From NCBI RefSeq assembly GCF_022347725.1, contig NZ_JAKRGB010000024.1:1-37943 (forward strand): a DNA stretch of 37,943 nt. The letters run 5' to 3'. A program made the position numbers and the translations under genes. Positions 16,685 to 24,471 of the stretch are shown piece by piece; the stretch's first letter is position 1; every line of letters starts with the position of its first letter. Origin of the DNA: Ruegeria sp. Ofav3-42. Lineage in GTDB: Bacteria; Pseudomonadota; Alphaproteobacteria; Rhodobacterales; Rhodobacteraceae. Under the pieces are notes generated by a model. The model did not search any database and was not told where the DNA came from. It worked only from the letters and a program-made list of their open reading frames with translations.

Positions 16685-17776
16685 CTAACCGTGGGTTCGC
16701 GTTTTTTCTGGATCATAGATGGGGCTGGCAACGATTGTGGCGGTCGTTTCCAAGCCCCCACCCGAAACAGTCACCGAAGTTCCTAGGGGCAGGCCCGGTC
16801 GGACATGGGCAAAAGCAAGCGATTTGCTTATGCGATGTGAGTAACACGGGCTGTTGATCACACCGATATCATCGCCATTGATCGATAGGGTTTCACCGCC
16901 GTCGAGCATATCCGGATGATCGATTTCGAGGCAGACGTTGGCGATTTTTTCAGCGCCTCTCGCCGCCATTAGGGCGGATTTGCCCCGGAAGTCACCTTTT
17001 GACTGGCTGACGGTGAAACCAAGCCCAACCTCCCACGGTGTATTCGCTTCGGTCATGTCATAGCCGTAGAACAAAAGGCCCGCCTCGATCCGCACCTTGT
17101 CCAAAGCTGTGAACGAGCAGGGTATTACCCCCGCATCCACCAGTTTGTCCCAAATGTCGGGGATTACCGCGCCATCGGCAAAGATTTCATAACCACGTTC
17201 GCCAGAATACCCCGTGCGAGATACGCGACATGGATGACCAAACAGCGTTGCCGGCGCGTGTTCGAAGTAGGCCAAATCAGCCAGATTGATATCGGTGTGT
17301 TCGTTGAGGATATCTAGTGCGGCAGGTCCCTGCACGGACAGGTCATGCAGGTCGTCGGTGAATTCCAACTGAACACTGCGCCCCTCAGCCGAGGCTTCCA
17401 ATAGCGCCATCGTATCGCCCGAGCCATGTACGATCATCCACTCGTCGTCTCCGTTGTTCGACACGATCGCGTCATCCGCGATTCCACCGTTCTCGGTCAG
17501 AACGCAGAGGTAAGCTGCCCGGCCGGGCACAACTTTTGACAGATCGCGCGTTGTCAGATGGTCCAGAACCGCCTGCGCTTCGGGGCCGCGTACGAACACT
17601 TTTTTCAGCGGCGACATGTCAAACATGCCCGCCTTTTCGCGCACAGCGTCATGTTCGTCATTCGGGTCGGTGTTGTAGGTCCAGGCGGTGCCCATTCCGT
17701 TCCAGTCTTCCAGCCCCGAGCCAAGAGCGGCGTGGCGCGACGCAAGCGCCGAGGTGCGGCTGAGTTCTGCGGTCAT
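16685..17776 (-). CDS. GcvT-family (aminomethyltransferase-like) folate-dependent methyltransferase
   Basis: A 363-residue protein of the glycine-cleavage T-protein family. It keeps the family's conserved aspartate in NGGIADDAIV (D101/D102), the motifs MFDMSPLKKVFVRG (51-64), SVQGPAALDIL, RTGYSGERGYEIF, and VRIEAGLLFYGYDM with the tetrahydrofolate-side glutamate. The C-terminal domain ends ASPIYDPEKTR. It is not close to the DMSP demethylase DmdA as I know that sequence. It starts 12 bases after the MttB-like gene, so it probably passes a methyl or methylene group from the substrate of that enzyme to tetrahydrofolate. Confidence 0.88.
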   Translation of the reverse strand: MTAELSRTSALASRHAALGSGLEDWNGMGTAWTYNTDPNDEHDAVREKAGMFDMSPLKKVFVRGPEAQAVLDHLTTRDLSKVVPGRAAYLCVLTENGGIADDAIVSNNGDDEWMIVHGSGDTMALLEASAEGRSVQLEFTDDLHDLSVQGPAALDILNEHTDINLADLAYFEHAPATLFGHPCRVSRTGYSGERGYEIFADGAVIPDIWDKLVDAGVIPCSFTALDKVRIEAGLLFYGYDMTEANTPWEVGLGFTVSQSKGDFRGKSALMAARGAEKIANVCLEIDHPDMLDGGETLSINGDDIGVINSPCYSHRISKSLAFAHVRPGLPLGTSVTVSGGGLETTATIVASPIYDPEKTRTHG

Positions 17777-17788
17777 GTGAGGTCCTTT

Positions 17789-19351
17789 CTAGTGCCATTC
17801 GTCAGGCATCGCCGCCTTGCGTTCGGAAACAAAGTCTTCCAGCGCGCTCAGGATGCCGGTGTTCAAGTCGGGTTGTCTGTACTCCTCCAGCATTTGCCGC
17901 CACCGCGCCGATGCCCTTTGATCGGCGGTCAGGGCGCCATTTTCGACCCAGGTCTCATACGGCCCGGCATCTGATACCTGCGGCTCGAAATTGGCCGAGG
18001 TGTAATGGCGCAGGGTGTGGCTGGTGGACAGGAAGTTCTCGCCCGGTCCGGTCTCAAGATACGCATCGCGACCAAAGGCTTCGTCATCGGTGTCAAAACC
18101 CTGCAGCAATTTCAGCATCGCGCCGCAATGGTCGAGATCCAGGATGAACTTTTCATAGGACATCACCAACCCACCTTCGAGCCACCCCGCCGCATGCCAG
18201 ACCTGGTGCGCTCCGGACATCAACGTTGCCCACATTGCGCCCGCGCTGTCCTGCATGGCCTGTCCATCGGGCGCGTTTGCGGCGGTGATCTGCCCGCCGC
18301 CTGATCGCACAGGCACGCCCAACCTCCGGCCCAGCTGGCTGAGCGCCATGGTGGTTATGTTGGCCTCGGGCGACCCAAAGGTCAGCGCGCCGGTACGCAG
18401 GTTCATTGTGGAGTGAAAACTGCCGAAGACCACAGGACAACCCGGCCGAACCAACTGGGTCAAGGCGATGCCAACCATCGCTTCGGCCAGAGTCTGCGCT
18501 GCGACTGCCGCAGGCGACAGCGGCCCCATCGCCCCGGCAAAAATCGCCGGCGAAACGCAAACGCACTGGTTGGCCTCGGCGTACACACGTAACGCGCGCG
18601 ACATGGTGTCGTCGTAGATCAACGGTGAGTTGACGTTGATATTGGCCTGCATCACTGCGTGTTGATCCAAGAAGTCGTGCCCGAAGACCAGTCTGACCAT
18701 GTCCAAGCTGTCCCGCGCACGTTCGGGTGCGGTGACCGATCCCATGAAGGGCTTGGTCGACAAGGTGAGATGGGCCAGCATCATGTCCAAATGGCGCTTG
18801 TTCACCGGCACGTCTGTCGGTTCGACCACCGTTCCGCCGGAATGATGGAGCGCCGGTGCGATGCTGGTCAGTTTCACGAAATTTCGGAAGTCGTTTAGCG
18901 TGGCATACCGCCTGCCGCGTTCCAGGTCGGTGACAAATGGAGAGCCATAGCCCGGCATCAAAACGACATTGTCGCCACCAAGTGTCACGGTTTTGTCAGG
19001 AGTGCGGCCATGCAACTGGAATGTCGCCGGGGCCGTTTCACAAAGCGCGCGGGCTTGACTGGGTTCAAATCGCACGCGGTTGCCTTCGATCTTGGCGCCC
19101 GCCTCGGCAAACAGGTCCAGAGCGATCTGGTCCCCTCGGAATTCGACGCCAATGGTCTCAAGAATCCAGTCGGCCTGTTCTTCAATCCTGGCGAGTGCTC
19201 TTTCGTCCAAAAGTTCGTACGCGGGGATTCTGCGCCCCTTGAATAACGGGGTTTCAAGCTGCGCGTTGTGACGAGACAACCGGCCGCGACGCATCTTGCC
19301 CCGATGACTTTCCGGTGAAGCAGGGTGTGCGGCTGCGTCAAGTTGGCCCAA
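17789..19351 (-). CDS. MttB-superfamily (trimethylamine/glycine betaine-type) methyltransferase, non-pyrrolysine
   Basis: A 520-residue methyltransferase of the trimethylamine methyltransferase superfamily (COG5598). Family segments include ILETIGVEFRGD near the N-terminus, VLMPGYGSPFVTD, LNDFRNFVKLT, the GGTVVEPTDVP segment, ANINVNSPLIYDD, a glycine-rich FGSFHSTMNLRTGALTFGSP and SGGGQITAANAPDGQAMQDS. It is one uninterrupted frame with no internal amber codon, so it is the non-pyrrolysine type; a characterised member (MtgB) demethylates glycine betaine onto a corrinoid protein. No corrinoid-protein gene lies nearby, only the GcvT-like gene. A GcvA-like LysR gene is divergent. Likely substrate: a quaternary or tertiary amine, by family and context. 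Confidence 0.9.
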   Translation of the reverse strand: MGQLDAAAHPASPESHRGKMRRGRLSRHNAQLETPLFKGRRIPAYELLDERALARIEEQADWILETIGVEFRGDQIALDLFAEAGAKIEGNRVRFEPSQARALCETAPATFQLHGRTPDKTVTLGGDNVVLMPGYGSPFVTDLERGRRYATLNDFRNFVKLTSIAPALHHSGGTVVEPTDVPVNKRHLDMMLAHLTLSTKPFMGSVTAPERARDSLDMVRLVFGHDFLDQHAVMQANINVNSPLIYDDTMSRALRVYAEANQCVCVSPAIFAGAMGPLSPAAVAAQTLAEAMVGIALTQLVRPGCPVVFGSFHSTMNLRTGALTFGSPEANITTMALSQLGRRLGVPVRSGGGQITAANAPDGQAMQDSAGAMWATLMSGAHQVWHAAGWLEGGLVMSYEKFILDLDHCGAMLKLLQGFDTDDEAFGRDAYLETGPGENFLSTSHTLRHYTSANFEPQVSDAGPYETWVENGALTADQRASARWRQMLEEYRQPDLNTGILSALEDFVSERKAAMPDEWH

Positions 19352-19430
19352 CGCTCTTCCTCCTGTTCAAACGTTCAAGATCCACGATGCATGAGTTTGC
19401 GAGCCAGAAAATCGAGTTTTTCTTTCCGCT

Positions 19431-19451
19431 ATGTTCAAATAATTTATACAT
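19431..19451. promoter_or_regulatory. Candidate LysR operator upstream of the MttB/GcvT operon and its regulator
   Basis: A 21-base inverted repeat centred on A19441: ATGTTCAAAT and ATTTATACAT pair at eight of ten positions (ATGT..AAAT-A-ATTT..ACAT). It lies in the 106-base gap between the divergent MttB and LysR genes, seven bases before the LysR start codon, as expected for an autoregulatory LysR site. Confidence 0.6.
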
Positions 19452-19457
19452 AAAAGA

Positions 19458-20330
19458 ATGCGCCCATTGTTTCATCACCATGATCTTCTCAGGCTGTTCG
19501 TGGAAACCGCCCGCTACCCCAGCTTTTCCGAAGCTGCCGAAGCGCTGAACATGACCAAAGGTGCCATCAGTTATCAGGTGAAAACGTTGGAGGCAGATCT
19601 GGGGATGGTCCTGTTCCGGCGTACATCCCGCGGCGTGCGCCTGACGGGCGAGGGCTTGAAACTGCTGGCAGCCTGTCAGTCGCGTTACGAAGAGATCGAG
19701 GCCGAGCTGAATGCGTTAAAGGGGGTATCGTCCCAAACTCTGACGGTTGGGGTGTCCACATATTTTGCCGCGCGGTGGCTCTCGCCGCGGTTGATGTCCT
19801 TCATGCAAGAACACCAGGACGTGCAGCTGCGTATCCAGCCCATGGTACAGTTTTCCGAGCGTGAAATGCAGGATGTCGATCTGGCCATCAAGTGGGGCAA
19901 CGGCGAGTGGGACGACGGTGTCGTTACCCCCTTCATGCCGATGCCGACCTTTCCAGTCGGCAATTCCGACGCCGCCCGTCTGGTCGAAGCCTTGGGGATA
20001 AAGGGCGCGATCTCTCATTTTACACTGCTGCGGGACCGCGATGACAGCAATGCCTGGTCGGACTGGCTGAACACTGCGGGCCTTAAACAGCAATCCCGGC
20101 GTGATGTGCTGATCGTTCCGGACCCTAATGTCCGCGTGCAAGCTGTCATCGACGGCCAGGGGATCGCCCTGATGGATGATCTTGTGGACAACGAGTTACA
20201 AAGCGGCAAGCTGGTTCGGCTATCTGATGCCGAGCTTTCAGATTATGGCTATTTCCTCGTTCGGCCGCGTCGTGTGGCCCAGACGGTAACGGCACAGATT
20301 TTCTCTGATTGGCTCCAGAACCAACCCTGA
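19458..20330 (+). CDS. LysR-family regulator (GcvA-like)
   Basis: A 290-residue regulator. The helix-turn-helix region is DLLRLFVETARYPSFSEAAE and MTKGAISYQVKTLEADLG, followed by FRRTSRGVRLTGEG, which is typical of the GcvA branch. The effector domain contains VGVSTYFAARWLSPRLMSF and DVDLAIKWGNGEW. ATG 19458 gives a normal-length protein. It is divergent from the MttB/GcvT-like operon with a palindrome between them, and GcvA-type regulators commonly control C1 and amino-acid genes, so it is the likely regulator of that operon. Confidence 0.9.
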   Translation: MRPLFHHHDLLRLFVETARYPSFSEAAEALNMTKGAISYQVKTLEADLGMVLFRRTSRGVRLTGEGLKLLAACQSRYEEIEAELNALKGVSSQTLTVGVSTYFAARWLSPRLMSFMQEHQDVQLRIQPMVQFSEREMQDVDLAIKWGNGEWDDGVVTPFMPMPTFPVGNSDAARLVEALGIKGAISHFTLLRDRDDSNAWSDWLNTAGLKQQSRRDVLIVPDPNVRVQAVIDGQGIALMDDLVDNELQSGKLVRLSDAELSDYGYFLVRPRRVAQTVTAQIFSDWLQNQP

Positions 20331-20371
20331 CCGATTACTCGAAGTTTTTTCAAAGATCGTCAGCGGCGTGA

Positions 20372-21091
20372 TCACCCCGATAGTTCACTGAATGGGCAAA
20401 CATCGTTTTCAAAGGGAACATGGCGGCGCCGAAACGTCTGATCTTCAATGCGGACGGGTTTGCTGATCCTGTCCATTCGAAAATGTCTGAAATCGCCACG
20501 CGACGGATCCCAGGCAACCAGATACCACAGCGGCGGCAGGACCAACATGGCCTGGGGTTCGACCTGACGATTAGTTCTATGACCTTTTGCGTCCTTGTAT
20601 TCAAATCGAAGGTGCAGCTGGTGCAGGAAACACGTCTCGAACACCGGCAACAGATCCGGGTCCATTTTTCCCATATCGGAAAGGTCCTGTAGTGGCGACA
20701 ACTGCCCGATGTACAGGCAGTCCAAAAAGTCACGCAGGTCTTTCACTTTGTCCGGGGGCAGTGCTTTTTCGATTTTGGCAAGCCCGGTGTCCGCAAGATA
20801 CGAGAACGGCAGGTTCCCGGCCGCTCGCATCGCGGCAACGCTGATAAGAAGCGCGAACACCTCTGGAACCGAAAGCCGCGTGGTGGTTTGCATGGACTGC
20901 GGATCAAGCTGAAGGCCCCCACCGCGCCCAACGTCTGAATGGATGACAAACCCTTCGTCCCGAAGCGCGCTGATGTCGCGCAGGATTGTCCGCCGCGACG
21001 CCCCCACTTCACTTGCAAGTTGGTCTACAGTGGATGTCCCGTTTCGACGAAGGCTGCGCACGATTGCGTCATGGCGAAGGCGAATGTTCAT
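20372..21091 (-). CDS. HTH/WYL-domain transcriptional regulator (YafY-like)
   Basis: A regulator of about 239 residues with an N-terminal HTH_11 domain (RHDAIVRSLRRNGTSTVDQL, ASRRTILRDISALRDEGF) and a wing GRGGGLQL. A C-terminal WYL-type ligand domain follows, with EYKDAKGHRTNRQVEPQAML and PLWYLVAWDPSRGDFRHFRM. ATG 21091 starts the usual MNIRLRHDAI; the 14 codons upstream overlap the intergenic operator and do not look like protein. The gene is divergent from a RidA-family gene with a perfect palindrome between them, so it probably controls that gene and itself. Confidence 0.9.
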   Translation of the reverse strand: MNIRLRHDAIVRSLRRNGTSTVDQLASEVGASRRTILRDISALRDEGFVIHSDVGRGGGLQLDPQSMQTTTRLSVPEVFALLISVAAMRAAGNLPFSYLADTGLAKIEKALPPDKVKDLRDFLDCLYIGQLSPLQDLSDMGKMDPDLLPVFETCFLHQLHLRFEYKDAKGHRTNRQVEPQAMLVLPPLWYLVAWDPSRGDFRHFRMDRISKPVRIEDQTFRRRHVPFENDVCPFSELSG

Positions 21092-21112
21092 TTCATCAGG
21101 ACAGCAAATAAA

Positions 21113-21131
21113 GGTGTCAATTTTTGACACC
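21113..21131. promoter_or_regulatory. Perfect palindrome, likely operator of the WYL regulator
   Basis: GGTGTCAA-TTT-TTGACACC: 8-bp arms with no mismatch and a 3-base centre, 22 bases from the regulator start and about 48 from the RidA-like start. WYL/YafY-family regulators commonly use TGTCA/TGACA-type inverted repeats, which supports the assignment. Confidence 0.75.
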
Positions 21132-21178
21132 ATAAAGATTTAAGCACGGGCCAGTCAAATCAATAGGAGACTTCAACG

Positions 21179-21574
21179 ATGCAACGCACCGCTATCAACC
21201 CCTGGGACTGGTCCTTGAATCTGGGTTACAATCAGGCCGAAGTGATCGAAGGCGCAACACGCCAAGTTAACTGCGCAGGGCAAACCGCAGTTGATGGTGA
21301 AGGCAACCCGCAGCACCCGGGTGACATGCGCGCGCAGATCGGCTTGGCGCTCGACAATCTCGAAGCCGTGTTGACCGCCGCAGGCATGAGTTTGTCTGAC
21401 ATCACCCGACTTGGCATATACGCAACGGACGTGGACGAAGCGCTCAAGAACTTCGACTTGCTGGGCATTCGGTTCGGACCGATCGAAAGCGCACCGCCGA
21501 TGACTCTTGTCGGTGTAACCCGGCTTGCCGCACCCGGATTGCTGTTCGAGATCGAAGCGACCGCAGCGGCTTAG
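21179..21574 (+). CDS. RidA/YjgF-family protein
   Basis: A 131-residue protein of the RidA family, whose best-known members hydrolyse reactive enamines/imines to ketoacids in a trimer. Family features: AGQTAVDGEGNPQHPGDM, the central helix AQIGLALDNLEAVLTAAGMS, DITRLGIYATDVDEA, and the conserved arginine R115 in LVGVTRLAAPGLLFEIEA that binds the substrate carboxylate. The N-terminus NPWDWSLNLGYNQ is more like the RutC/Rid-subfamily proteins than housekeeping RidA. Controlled probably by the divergent WYL regulator. Substrate unknown. Confidence 0.92.
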   Translation: MQRTAINPWDWSLNLGYNQAEVIEGATRQVNCAGQTAVDGEGNPQHPGDMRAQIGLALDNLEAVLTAAGMSLSDITRLGIYATDVDEALKNFDLLGIRFGPIESAPPMTLVGVTRLAAPGLLFEIEATAAA

Positions 21575-21591
21575 ACAAGCCATTCGACGGT

Positions 21592-21620
21592 GGCCAATTG
21601 GAATGAACGACCAATTGGCC
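21592..21620. terminator. Long perfect hairpin between RidA-like and small convergent gene
   Basis: Ten-base perfect arms GGCCAATTGG / CCAATTGGCC around a 9-base loop, 18 bases after the RidA-like stop. There is no clear T-run on either strand, so it may work as a bidirectional terminator or mRNA-stabilising hairpin for both converging genes. Confidence 0.55.
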
Positions 21621-21674
21621 GCGTCTTGCGCTCGTCGAATTGAAACATAATGGGCTGGAAACTGCGAGGGAACC

Positions 21675-21890
21675 TTAAGCCCGACGTTTTCGGCTCAGCA
21701 GCCCGTATTTGACCGCCCACGACCGGAATGACCTGCGTTTGCGCCGGTCCTGTTTCAGTGCCCGCTTGGATTGCATGCCGCCTTTCCGGTTGAATTCGAA
21801 CACATCGATAATCCGTTCGGCACAACCACAGGCTTCGCCCATGCCGACTTTGGCAAAGTAAAACTTCTCGAAACGTTCCAGCGTTTTCAT
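21675..21890 (-). CDS. Small basic protein of unknown function
   Basis: A 71-residue protein starting MKTLERFEKFYFAKVGMGEA at ATG 21890. The start is set by a very strong ribosome site (AGGAGGT six bases before the ATG), which also argues that this is a real gene; the longer frame to 21923 has none. Two cysteines (EACGCAERI) and a strongly basic C-terminal half (KRALKQDRRKRRSFRSW, ending SRKRRA) suggest nucleic-acid or membrane-surface contact. No family is recognised. It converges on the RidA-like gene. Confidence 0.6.
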   Translation of the reverse strand: MKTLERFEKFYFAKVGMGEACGCAERIIDVFEFNRKGGMQSKRALKQDRRKRRSFRSWAVKYGLLSRKRRA

Positions 21891-22159
21891 GGTGAACCTC
21901 CTGATCCAATTGAACCCAATCAAGTGCCGTTTGCCAAATCACTTTCCGGTTGGCGGATGATAGTTGCGAGGCAGAGATGCAAGGTAACTCGCCGCCCACA
22001 GGTGTTTCCAAAATGCCCGCCTTCAGAATTCATGGCCGCGACTTTTCTGTTTTGGTTTTTTCGGACGGAGAGACTGGGGTACCATCGCCTCAGAACACCT
22101 TGGGGTTCCCAATCGGCTGAGTGCCACAGCCGAACACTGTCGACAGGCGAACACACGTA

Positions 22160-23089
22160 TTGAAAAGAATTGTTGCGTACACATCGTTTCTGATCTGGAG
22201 TTTCGCCCCGCATTCAGAAGCTGAGAACCTCGATCCAGACGCCTCTGAAGCAGCGGCCAGAGCGGCGCTGGCGGTGTTGAGCATTGCGGCCACCCCAAAC
22301 GAGACCCTGTCATCGCTTGCCTTTCTCAGCGCATCAGGTGACGCAAGAAGCCTGCGTTCGACCCAGCTGCGTGGCGGGTTCAAGCCGTTGGACAATGGCA
22401 TGTATGTAGAAGGTCTGGTTGCATACCAGAGTTACAATCCGACGCTCATTTTTCCCGAGTTCGCATCCGATTCCGAAGTCGATGTGAAATGGTCGAGTTT
22501 GGCCGCTACATTTGGCCTCGGATGGGAGTTTCCACTTGCAAACGATTGGTATTTCCGCCCCATAGCGCACCTGTCGCTGGGCCATGTCACGACAGACGCT
22601 GTTTTTTCGAATTTCCCGTTGTTTCCCTCCAGCTCGGGAGGGGGCGATGTGGTTGATGGTAACCTCAACGCATACGGTGTCGGGGCGTCTTTGAGCCTCT
22701 TTCGCGAGGCGCAATTCGGGCCGTGGGAGGCCGAGTTTCGAGTGCGGCAGTCTTTCTTGGAGTTCCAGCCAATAAACGAACCGCAAGCGGACGGAGCCAA
22801 GGCCAATTCCAACCAAACGACGTTGTTTTCACGCTATCGCTATCCGCTTGAGAATGTCAGGCTTCTTGGTGGTCCGTCAAAGCTGGTTTTGGACGCCGGC
22901 GTTGTGCTTTACCACGGCGACAGCGCGATGGTCCTGGATACCAATTGGCTGGCGACGGCCGGTGTTGGTATTGAGGTCGACACTACGAGAATCGGGCTTC
23001 CTGCCGTTCAGGCGGGACGTATCATGCTTAATGGTGTGATTGCTGATCAGTTCTCGGGGTTTTCTGTTGGATTTGGCGTTCGGTTTTGA
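22160..23089 (+). CDS. Outer-membrane beta-barrel-like protein
   Basis: A protein of about 309 residues. Read from TTG 22160 (LKRIVAYTSFLIWSFAPHSEAEN) it starts with a plausible signal peptide; the frame is open from a GTG at 22121. The mature part is rich in alternating aromatic/polar strands (FGLGWEFPLANDWYFRPIAH, AYGVGASLSLF, GFSVGFGVRF) and ends in phenylalanine, the classic C-terminal signal for outer-membrane barrel insertion. It may belong to the solitary autotransporter-barrel families, but I cannot confirm this. Function unknown. Confidence 0.7.
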   Translation: MKRIVAYTSFLIWSFAPHSEAENLDPDASEAAARAALAVLSIAATPNETLSSLAFLSASGDARSLRSTQLRGGFKPLDNGMYVEGLVAYQSYNPTLIFPEFASDSEVDVKWSSLAATFGLGWEFPLANDWYFRPIAHLSLGHVTTDAVFSNFPLFPSSSGGGDVVDGNLNAYGVGASLSLFREAQFGPWEAEFRVRQSFLEFQPINEPQADGAKANSNQTTLFSRYRYPLENVRLLGGPSKLVLDAGVVLYHGDSAMVLDTNWLATAGVGIEVDTTRIGLPAVQAGRIMLNGVIADQFSGFSVGFGVRF

Positions 23090-23149
23090 AGTGGGCGTAA
23101 ACTGGCGTATTGCTGAAGGTGCGCTGAAGTGACTGGCAAGAAATGGAAA

Positions 23150-23170
23150 GGGCGCAGAAATTCTGCGCCC
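23150..23170. terminator. Perfect 21-base palindrome between converging genes
   Basis: GGGCGCAGAA-A-TTCTGCGCCC, with 10-base arms and a single central base. It lies 61 bases after the barrel gene and 29 bases after the stop of the convergent iron-binding gene. It probably terminates both transcripts. Confidence 0.65.
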
Positions 23171-23198
23171 CTCACACTGCTCGGTTCTTGCCTGTGAC

Positions 23199-24215
23199 TT
23201 ATTTCCAACCGACTTCGTTGAAGATCTTCTGAGCTTCCGGAAGGTTCTTTGCGACTTCGGAAAGGTTCACGTCGTCTGCCTTGAATTCGCCCAGAGATTT
23301 GACCGAGTCCACCAGTTCAACACTCTCGACGGCGGGGAATTCATCGTTCCCGGCCGAGAAGTACTGCTGTGCGGAATCGCTAGCCAGATACTCGAGGAAG
23401 AGAATGGCGTTTTCCTTGTTCGGAGCATTTGCGGCCACGCCCGCGCCGGACAGATTCATATGTGCGCCGGTGCCGTCCTGGTTCGGGAAGACCCAGCCGA
23501 TTGCATCGATTTCAGCAGACACGCCCTTTACGTCTTTGCGGATCGCGCGGGCAAAGTAATAGGTGTTTGACACCGCGATATCGCATTCACCCGACACGAT
23601 CCCGCGCAGCTGATCTGTGTCACCGCCTTGCGGCTCACGAGCCATGTTGGCGACGATACCTTCGGCCCATGCTTTGGCGGCCCCGGGACCTTCATGGGTG
23701 ATGATCGATGCCAGCAGAGTCTGATTGTAGGTGTTGCTGGACGACCGGATACAGATCTGACCCTTGTATTCCGGCTTCGCCAGATCGGCGTAGGTGGCTG
23801 GCGGGTTGGCGACGTTTTCCTTGTCGTAGAAAATGATACGACCGCGCTGGGAAAAGCCGAACCATTCGTTGTCGGTATCCTGAAGGTTGGCCGGGATACG
23901 CTCTTCCAGAACAGCGCTGTCGATCGACTGCAGAATGCCTGCGTTCTTGGCACGTGCCAGCCGCGAGGTGTCGACAGTCAACAGGATGTCGGCAGGCGAG
24001 TTCGCCCCTTCCGCTTCCATCCGTGCGATCAACTCGTCGGCCTTGCCCTCAATGCGGTTGATGGTGATGCCGGTGGCCTCTTCGAAGTCACTGTACAGCT
24101 TTTCGTCCGTGTCGTAATGGCGCGAGGAATACAGGTTCAGCTCTCCCTCGGCGATAGCGGAGGAGGCAATCAGGGCCGTCAAAGCGGCGGTAACGCAGGT
24201 GGAAGATTTCAGCAT
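23199..24215 (-). CDS. Fe(III) ABC transporter periplasmic substrate-binding protein
   Basis: About 338 residues from ATG 24215 (MLKSSTCVTAALTALIASSA); an ATG-equivalent five codons upstream is possible. A signal peptide ending SAIA precedes the mature start EGELNLYSSRHYDTDEKLY. The sequence matches the FbpA/FutA family: RIEGKADELIARMEAEG, LYxDF near the start, RGRIIFYDKENV, PEYKGQICIRSSSNTYNQ, and the iron-ligand tyrosines in SNTYYFAR. Its permease and ATPase genes are not adjacent, so it probably works with a transporter encoded elsewhere or as an orphan binding protein. Iron (Irr/RirA/Fur-type) control would be expected but no site was assigned. Confidence 0.93.
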   Translation of the reverse strand: MLKSSTCVTAALTALIASSAIAEGELNLYSSRHYDTDEKLYSDFEEATGITINRIEGKADELIARMEAEGANSPADILLTVDTSRLARAKNAGILQSIDSAVLEERIPANLQDTDNEWFGFSQRGRIIFYDKENVANPPATYADLAKPEYKGQICIRSSSNTYNQTLLASIITHEGPGAAKAWAEGIVANMAREPQGGDTDQLRGIVSGECDIAVSNTYYFARAIRKDVKGVSAEIDAIGWVFPNQDGTGAHMNLSGAGVAANAPNKENAILFLEYLASDSAQQYFSAGNDEFPAVESVELVDSVKSLGEFKADDVNLSEVAKNLPEAQKIFNEVGWK

Positions 24216-24375
24216 TTCATTTCCCAACATTGAAAGTTGTGGCGGGTCGTAATCCGACTGAAATGGTCAATTAGACGATTCCGGCTGGGATGCAAGTAAA
24301 TCTGACAAAAATACTTGGGCAAATGGTCGCTGCCGGGTGCATGCCGTCTTTCTAAAGAGCACTTGTCTAACAAAA

Positions 24376-24390
24376 CGTAATAACATAACG
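24376..24390 (+). promoter_or_regulatory. Possible Zur-type site upstream of the COG0523 GTPase gene
   Basis: CGTAATAACATAACG, about 82 bases before the start codon, is an AT-rich stretch with TAATA/TAACATAAC elements like those of alphaproteobacterial zinc-uptake regulator boxes. The symmetry is imperfect, so the call rests partly on the downstream gene type. Confidence 0.3.
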
Positions 24391-24471
24391 ATTGTGTCGC
24401 TCACGGTGCCGAATCCACTATTTCGACCCAATGCACCAAATAGACCAACCCACCCAAGCAGGTAGACATCT

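Noticed and set aside
16685..17776. DMSP demethylase DmdA
   Set aside because: Same superfamily, but key segments differ from the DmdA sequence I know, and the operon partner is an MttB-like enzyme.
17789..19351. Pyrrolysine-containing MttB
   Set aside because: The frame is full length without an internal TAG, and no pylBCD/pylTS-like gene is in the window.
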